A stretch of 64,000 nucleotides of DNA from Arctopsyche grandis. Taxonomy: Eukaryota > Arthropoda > Insecta > Trichoptera > Hydropsychidae. Shown piece after piece: positions 57,346-64,000 of this stretch. The stretch is taken from assembly GCF_051622035.1 (NCBI RefSeq), contig NC_135359.1, positions 20,971,501 through 21,035,500 on the forward strand, read 5' to 3'. The translations under genes were made by a program, and so were the position numbers. Numbering within the stretch: the first letter of the stretch is position 1; the number at the start of each line of letters is the position of its first letter. The notes under the pieces are model-generated. The model did no database searches. It saw only the letters and a list, made by a program, of their open reading frames with translations, and was not told where the DNA came from.

Positions 57346-58976
57346 TCATATATATGTATAATATTTTATATGTATTCATAAACTATTAATTAATTATTAT
57401 TATTTTACATATTTTACATGGGAAAACCATCAAATTCAATTTGAACAAAAAAGAAATTTAAAATATATATTTTTTTATTTATACCAAATTTTGTCGACGA
57501 ATTTGTCACCGCTGGGCAGCCGGAAATTTGCAGGCTTTGCTTACATCGGACTTAGCTTACCGTTTCGTACCGTGCCCTTAAATGTGCAAATACACTAAAT
57601 CATACGGCATGCACGTGCTCGTGGTGTCCAACTGGGATGGACGTTTCTTCAGGTCATTATTAATTCGTACGATCTCATTATTTCTAAAAATTTCTCCTAC
57701 ATTTTTTCAAATATGGGAATCACCGTAATCGATCAGTATCAATCCTATGTCATACATATGTATGTATAACCGAAAAACCTCCAGGAGTGAGATTTTTTGG
57801 GCAGACTTAGCATGCCAGAGTTTTATTTAAATCATCTAAATAAACACGATTCTGTTTGTCTGCACCCTATAAGTCTCCCCCCCCCCTCTCATCGGGCCTG
57901 TTTTAATGAAATGTAGTAATGTAAAATCATTTTCAACACTTAAAATATAATTTAATCAATGGGTTATTTAAAAAAAATATTCCGATTTTGAATACAAAAT
58001 TATGTACTTACATAATATGTACTTTTCATCAAGCACACCAGTGAAAACCATTTTAAAAACCCACAATTTATTAAAATAGTAGTGAACACGTTTTTGATTA
58101 ATTTATATGACTTTTCTCAATTTTCTTAAAAAAACTTCACACATACATTCAACGATAGAAAAAATAAATAGGTTCTAAAACGATAGAAAAAATATGCCAA
58201 AATATTCAATTATCGGAAAAATGGCAAATTTCACTCTCGACCGCCATGATATGCTATTATCGTAAATCCGATATTATAAATATACGCGATTCGAACGAAT
58301 TTCTCCGAAAGTCATTCACGCGTTTGACCGAAATATGTATGTATGTATATCAATATAAATGGCACATAAATAATTTTATGGTACTTTCTGTACGTCTCAC
58401 TCTCATTTATTTACATATTTACGACACTATTTATGTATTTGTTTGCGTACTCGTTGATTTTCTAGAAACGTTTCTCTCGAATCGGCCCTATCGAATCGGT
58501 CGCAGCTCTCGATATTTAATTGCATTGTCTGTGTAAAAAAGAAAGAGTCACCTGTCGAGATGGCACTCGGTTACTTTGACAAATTAGTAAATAAACGACC
58601 GTTTGCCGGCACTATTTATTGTTGTTTGCTTTGTTTCTAAGCTTCTCTACGCTCTACATCTCGTTGGGCGAAATGGTTTAATACAACCGTTACGCTAAAC
58701 ACCGCAACCGCACAATATACCACACACCTTCAATACGAATTAAATCGAAATAATATATATGTATGTAGGTATGTATGCACGTGTAACGTCGTACAATTGT
58801 TGAAAAAAAAAATCGTTTGAAACTTGAAATTTCTCAATGTGTTGCATTAACGTTTCGCCTTTGGACGATTTCTATACGTCAAGTTATCAAAAATTTGAAT
58901 TACTTCATAACAGAGCGGTTTTGTTGGATTAAATCGCACTAATAAATTGCTTAACATGTGTGTGTGTTTATGTGGA

Positions 58977-58990
58977 GGGGGGGGGGGGGG
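58977..58990. repeat. G14 homopolymer
   Basis: Fourteen consecutive G, rare in this AT-rich sequence. Possible sequencing or assembly slippage site. Confidence 0.8.
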
Positions 58991-59158
58991 TTATTTTGGA
59001 ATTTTTGTTGTTGTTATCAGATTGCAGTTTAATTACTTTTCATGTAGGATTTATATTGCTGTCTGAAATTGTACGATGTATGTAGACATGTATCTGAAAG
59101 ACAGATACGGGTATTAAAATATAAAATTATAATTTTAGATTGTAATAAATTTATTTAT

Positions 59159-59785
59159 CAGTGGCGTGCCGTGGCTTTTAATTAAAACAGGGTAATAGGT
59201 ATGGACAAAAAAAAAATTGTTTTCCAATTATAATAATCTGTCTTGAAGTGATGAGTATTGTTTTTATGTATTTTCGTACAGAAATATCCTAAATAGTTGA
59301 ATAATATCTTGTTTGTCTTTAAAACGTAATCTTTTGAATGATTTGTCGAACAATTGATCGAGAATGCAACATTCCAAGGCTTCCTTATTTCGAAATCTTT
59401 TCGCGAGCCGAGTCCCCTTGCCACATTTGTACTCAAAAAGTTCTATTTATATTTGTGTTGTTTTAATAAATGAAATTGTCCAGAATGATGAATGATGAAG
59501 ATACACATCGGAATATTCTCAGTGATAATTACACAAATACTTGAAGAGATGAGTAAATTAAAGAATGCTTTGTTTTCGATGGAAGAGAACAGAATTCTGA
59601 CGGTGATTCCGTGTAAGCGAACGACCTCAGGTAGGGTCGATTCCAGTTTCTCAACTTCGTTAATCCGAGTGAATAGTATCATTTTTATGAACAATTTATT
59701 GTAATTCAATTGTTGAAATTTTTAATTTTGGGGACTAGTCTAGTCCCTCTACATATGTATGTAGTTCAATGACGGCACGCCACTG
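59159..59785. mobile_element. hAT-like MITE, CAGTGGCGTGCCGT ends
   Basis: CAGTGGCGTGCCGTGG at 59159 faces TGACGGCACGCCACTG ending 59785. Flanking octamers TTATTTAT and GTATGTAC agree at only 5 of 8. Open frames inside (59182-59436 -, 59443-59709 -, 59492-59704 +) show no transposase signature that I can recognise, though their length suggests decayed transposase coding sequence. Confidence 0.7.
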
Positions 59786-61504
59786 GTATGTACATACATA
59801 TGTATGTATGTATTTTTGATTAATTTTTATAGAATATTTGGTTTTTCTGGTTTTGGAAAGCTTTGCATTGATTAGACAATGTCTATGTATACTTTTTGCT
59901 ATTTGATTTAGATTAGAATCTGCAGGAAATTGTCAAATTTTTTTTAGCGAGTTTTGAAATGAATCGGGTTGCATCAAAACGGTGCAAGAGAAGCGCAGAA
60001 AGACGAATCGGATTTCTATGGTTGTGTCATTTCCTGATTTCGATCTAACCATCGCGTCGTAAAAGAAATAAAATCATAAAAAAGGTAATCGTGAATCGTA
60101 TCTAAATAATTCAATAAACAGTACGTGTTTATCGCTTGATCGACAAAACCTTTCCGCAATAAATTCACTTAAACATGTACGAGTAGTACTTAATGGTAGA
60201 TGAAACTGTGGGAAGTGTGCGTCTAAAAATTACTTGAATTGATATAATTGTATTTGCGTACCATTGTATTAAGGATGCACAGTTTGGGTTTGAAAAACCG
60301 ATCAATATCATTTTTATGTGAATTTCGATTCTATTCGGTATTTTAGCGTAGTTTTTTATTATTTTTGGTGACTGAATAAAAATTGAACAGTTTGTTCTTT
60401 GTGAGTGTAGATTAGTTAATAAAAAAAACGTTATAAAAGTTAACTTGCATGAAATTTCAACATCTGTGATATGATTTTTAACGGTTTAATTAACACTGTG
60501 TTTGCATCAGTATTTAAACGTTCGGTGTGAACTATTAAATGGTTTTTTATTAAAGAGAACAATACTTTTTAGATTGCATGGTTTTGAATGCTTTATTTTT
60601 CATCTCTCGAATATCGAGCAACGTGACCACTGTAATGCAACTACCCACTGAATTTTGATTAATTGATATCGTTACCGAATAAACATATACCATTTTCCAA
60701 TAAAGTCCAATAGCGAATCAAAGTCTATGTAAATAAGTTTTCTGGGTGGGGGTCAACTCACATTTAAATATAATATTTTATCGTCATGGGAAATATTAAT
60801 GTAAAAAAATAGCTTGGTGCAAGTGTCCTTGTCTTTGTCCACATACAATATCTGCAAATTTGCTTTCTTGTTTTGTTCAATGCAGAGCTTCGTGGTCATT
60901 TCCTGTTATCTGGGACCCGGTCCTGTGCCAAATTGAATGCAGTGTTTCGGAGGTTTAGAATATGAGCTCAATGGACCACCGTTCGAAGAAGAGTATCTTC
61001 AAAAGTATTCATAATACATAGATTGACATTTTTGCTTGTGATGAGTCAGGGTTTCTCAAATTAATCATTACTGATTTTCTCATCACAGAGACTTGCAGGA
61101 TTGAACAATTAAATATTGGTTCCTTGGTAATTTATTTAAAATAAGAAAGCCGACAATTTAATAGAAAATAATCGAATTTGGTGACAGGCTTGTTACAAGT
61201 TCATATAAATGCTGATTTTCTGCCTCAAAACTGAAACTTTTGCCTCAAAACTGAAAAGTCGACATAAATTATGCATGGAATCGTAAAACCCTCGATTTAA
61301 ATAGAATTTGTAATCCGTTATTTTCAAGTAACATTAATGAACCCAGTTTGTTAAAAATACAATAATAGTTAAAATGGTTCTCGGCTAGAGATAAATGCCA
61401 TTGGTGGAATTGAAATGTAAATCATTTTATTTGCAGTCAACAATTGTGATTCAATATCGCAATATTGGCATATTATTTTCGGCAATAATTATTTAATTTG
61501 AATT

Positions 61505-61620
61505 TTTATTTATTTATTTATTTAATATACTTGGGGGAGGTGGCAAAGCCGATAGACTTAAGGGGTTTGATCAAACAGATTTTAACAAATTATACATATG
61601 TATGTATATGCAAATAAAAT
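61505..61620 (-). mobile_element. 3' end of a minus-strand retroelement
   Basis: Plus-strand TTATTTATTTATTTATTTAA precedes CTTGGGGGAGGTGGCAAAGC; read on the minus strand this is a GC-richer 3' untranslated end followed by an (AAAT)n tail. No coding part can be followed upstream. LINE or SINE remnant. Confidence 0.5.
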
Positions 61621-61869
61621 GAGAAAAATTGAAATACATTAAAAAAAACAATATTAAAATAAAAATAAGAGAGCAAAAAAAATATAAACAAAAAAAATCA
61701 GAAATACGATTATGGGAAAGAAGAATTACAGAAATCCTTTAGTTTTAAAAAAAGTATCAAGCTTATTCTTAAAAATATTAACGTTATCAGAGATTACTAT
61801 TGTCATTGGGAAGACTATTCCAAACTGAAACCAAACAATTAATTAGATTTTTCTTTTTGGAGTCTAAGC

Positions 61870-61966
61870 GAGAATTTGTTTCAAAACTTACGAAAGGGTA
61901 TGGAAATTTTGTGCGCTACGTTTTTGGATTTCACGAAATGCGCTCCAGTTCATTTCGAGCCCTGCT
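61870..61966 (-). mobile_element. Fragment of the CAGGGCTCGAAATG MITE family
   Basis: Minus-strand reading CAGGGCTCGAAATGAACTGG, then TTTCGTGAAATCCAAAAACG, then TAGCGC, matches the left end of the element at 24735-25450 (CAGGGCTCGAAATGGATGGG, TTTCGTGAAATCCAGAAACG). The other terminus is missing. Confidence 0.7.
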
Positions 61967-62539
61967 TCCAACACATTTCGAAGCCATCTAACGTGTCCCT
62001 TTCTCTCGTTTTAAGCAAGACATGGAATATAATGATGTAAGGCAATGCAATAGGGATCAACAGAGATCGCAAAAGATGGATTTTAGTTTTTCTCATTATA
62101 CCCAGAACGGTTTTTCCATATCTTTGTCAGACTTATCATCGCCATTTTCCAGTAAAAAAAGCAATGTAAAAAATAACATTTAATTTTTGTGCTAGAATTA
62201 TTTTGAGCAGCTACTTCTCATTTGACTTGTCAGAAGATTTTAATCGACTGTTTAATGTGAAAATATTAGAAAACTGCGCGCGCACTGAAAAAAGGTTGAA
62301 AATCATCGACTTAAAATTTAGATGCAAGTGTGGTTTTTTGTTTGCTTTATTATTTACATATTCAACTTAATTAGATGCGGAACTCTCGCTCGTACTATTT
62401 GTATGCATTGTTTAGCCATACACGGTTTTCAATATGTTTGGAGCTACCACAACAAAATATTTTGACCGTGACCGTGTGAAAACACGGTTTTCATAGATTA
62501 TAAGTATCAAGATCACCGATTTTTAGGTCAATAGTCGTA

Positions 62540-63230
62540 TTTTTCACTTACGGCAGCCGCACAGTACGGAAGTGACGACAAATAAACACTATACATGTGT
62601 ACATGGAAATAATATCAAAATTCAATTGCAAGTGCAACGCGGTGCCTATTGTGAATGTACTCCAACGTCGCGCTTATATCGCTATAATGAATATTTTAAT
62701 ATGCGTTCATCAAGATCGTACGAGATTACTCAATTATTGTAACAATGTTAGCAGCGGTCGAGTAGTTTCCGACGTGAGTGCCAGATAGGAAGTTTTCTTA
62801 TCGCATTTTTCACGCATTCCGATTTTTCGCGATTGTAGAAATTTTACATTAGGCGGGCCCCACATTATGCACGATACGTGAGTCGTTAGTTCAGATCGTT
62901 GGCTTTTTGATCTGTGATCGATGTAATTTATGGTGTTTGTCGTTGTCGATAATGTGTGTGTGTGCGTAACATTATGAATTATTTATTATTATCGTGTGTT
63001 ACGTTACCTTTCGTCGAAAGTGTTTGCTTCAATCGTCATCGAGAAACTGTTAAGGGGAGAGTTTTTTTTAAAGCGTAAAAATGAGAAAACGTCACATTAG
63101 TGACACTTTTACTAATTGCCTAGTTGAATTTTCGAATATTTTCGTTGTTGTTTTGTCTGCTCGTGGTATAATCGAATTTTGGACGTTCCGAATCGACGAG
63201 AAGGCGTTTCGAATGAGTTTTTGGTGAAAA
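62540..63230. other. GC-enriched region, possible promoter or non-coding 5' exon
   Basis: Compared with its flanks, this stretch has more CG dinucleotides (for example GACGTGAGTGCC, GCGGGCCCCAC, GATACGTGAGTCG, TTCGTCGAAAGTG) and no long repeat. GTGAGT occurs twice. Such islands in AT-rich insect DNA often mark 5' exons and promoters. No protein is recognised in 62597-62788. Confidence 0.35.
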
Positions 63231-64000
63231 AAATGATGATTTGTTGTGATTATGCGTTTCTTGGAGTGTTTGCATTTTCTAAAAAGATTTTGAAAAAAAT
63301 AAAAATAAATGCATTTTTTGTTGCAGAATTTTGCTCGATTTTATGTTAAAACAATTAAATAGTACAATTTTTTGTCAATAGATATCTACAAAATTAAATT
63401 AGAAATTTAATTAATTTACTTTAATTATTATTATTTATTAAATCGTTTTATTTATTACTATATATCATTTTAAATAAATATATAATTAAAACCCATGTGT
63501 TTATAAATTGAACATCTATTTAATTTAATAAATTTAAAACATTATTTTGTAAATAGTATGAACAAAATTATATAGATGTCTCTATTGAGAAATTAATTTT
63601 CTTCGGAAAACTTTTGGAAAATTTTATTCAATTTAATTATTATTTGAACAAATTCCTAGTTTACGCTCTTATATTCTGAATATAATATATGTATATGAAA
63701 CATTATATTGAAAATATTTTAATATTTAATTGAATTTTTTCGATTTTTTTTTATTTGGTTTTGAAGATTTGAAGTTGCTTAAAGTGACGGAATTTGTGCT
63801 TTCTAAAAATGTCAAAAAATTAGAGGCTCGCATCTAACAAAAATAGTGATAGTAATGAAACTAATGAACATACAAATTTCAAAAGCATCATGACATGCAT
63901 AAGGAATTGCATACATATTCACTTTTACCCAGTCGATTTTTTCACTTAATTGATATTTAAAAGTTCCACTAAATGTTCTAGACGTTTTTGACACTATATA

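Larger units (their letters stand above)
56503..59158. other. Intron or spacer, AT-rich, no recognised exon
   Basis: Probably part of the first intron of the gene starting at 55970. It contains simple repeats, a duplicated 47-base phrase (57195 and 57288), and a G14 homopolymer at 58977-58990. No protein-coding segment is supported. Confidence 0.45.

Noticed and set aside
59182-59709. Open frames inside the 59159-59785 MITE as a host gene
   Set aside because: They are bounded by transposon ends and show no recognisable host domain; at most decayed transposase.

Overview
The window is an insect nuclear genome segment. Genes are split by short spliceosomal introns with GT-AG borders, intergenic DNA is AT-rich and full of (CATA/TATG)n tracts, and every recognisable protein is metazoan. 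A Lepidoptera-like genome is my best guess (density of hAT/piggyBac-type MITEs, a small secreted Gly/His/Tyr-rich peptide, a papi/TDRKH gene), but nothing here fixes the order beyond doubt. No bacterial operon, CRISPR array, rRNA or intact tRNA gene was seen.

Layout. 1-1252: 3' part of a C2H2 zinc-finger gene (+). 1253-9333: mostly intergenic, with foldback and hAT-type MITEs, a LINE 3' end and a TATA promoter candidate. 9334-10957: mitochondrial glycine carrier SLC25A38 (+), complete. 12416-16892: BRAT1-like HEAT-repeat protein (-), complete, convergent with SLC25A38. 18023-20383: Ku80/XRCC5 (+), complete, followed by a 404-bp solo LTR. 21131-22876: repeats including a full tRNA-derived SINE. 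23431-29262: a 10-exon coiled-coil/CAP-Gly protein (+) carrying a hAT MITE and a 5'-truncated Jockey-type LINE in introns. 32414-32899: a 114-aa secreted peptide gene (-). 34798-42628: papi/TDRKH (-), a mitochondrial-surface KH-KH-Tudor piRNA factor, with a 3.7-kb intron packed with nested transposons. 43500-46660: MITEs plus a TRIM-like LTR element whose two LTRs look identical. 47052-49888: lysosomal MFS transporter MFSD1 (-), with a piggyBac-like MITE in its last intron. 49889-55500: intergenic with two MITEs. 55970-56502: a first coding exon (+) of an unrecognised Cys/Tyr-rich protein whose remaining exons probably lie beyond the window. The rest is intronic or intergenic.

The genes are not a functional cluster: DNA repair (Ku80), Integrator/ATM-linked maintenance (BRAT1), piRNA trimming (papi), mitochondrial glycine import, lysosomal transport, cytoskeleton. 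Their intron-exon structures were assembled by hand and keep reading frame across every junction listed. The richest layer for discovery is the repeat landscape: at least ten short element families with readable termini and, in several cases, perfect target-site duplications.
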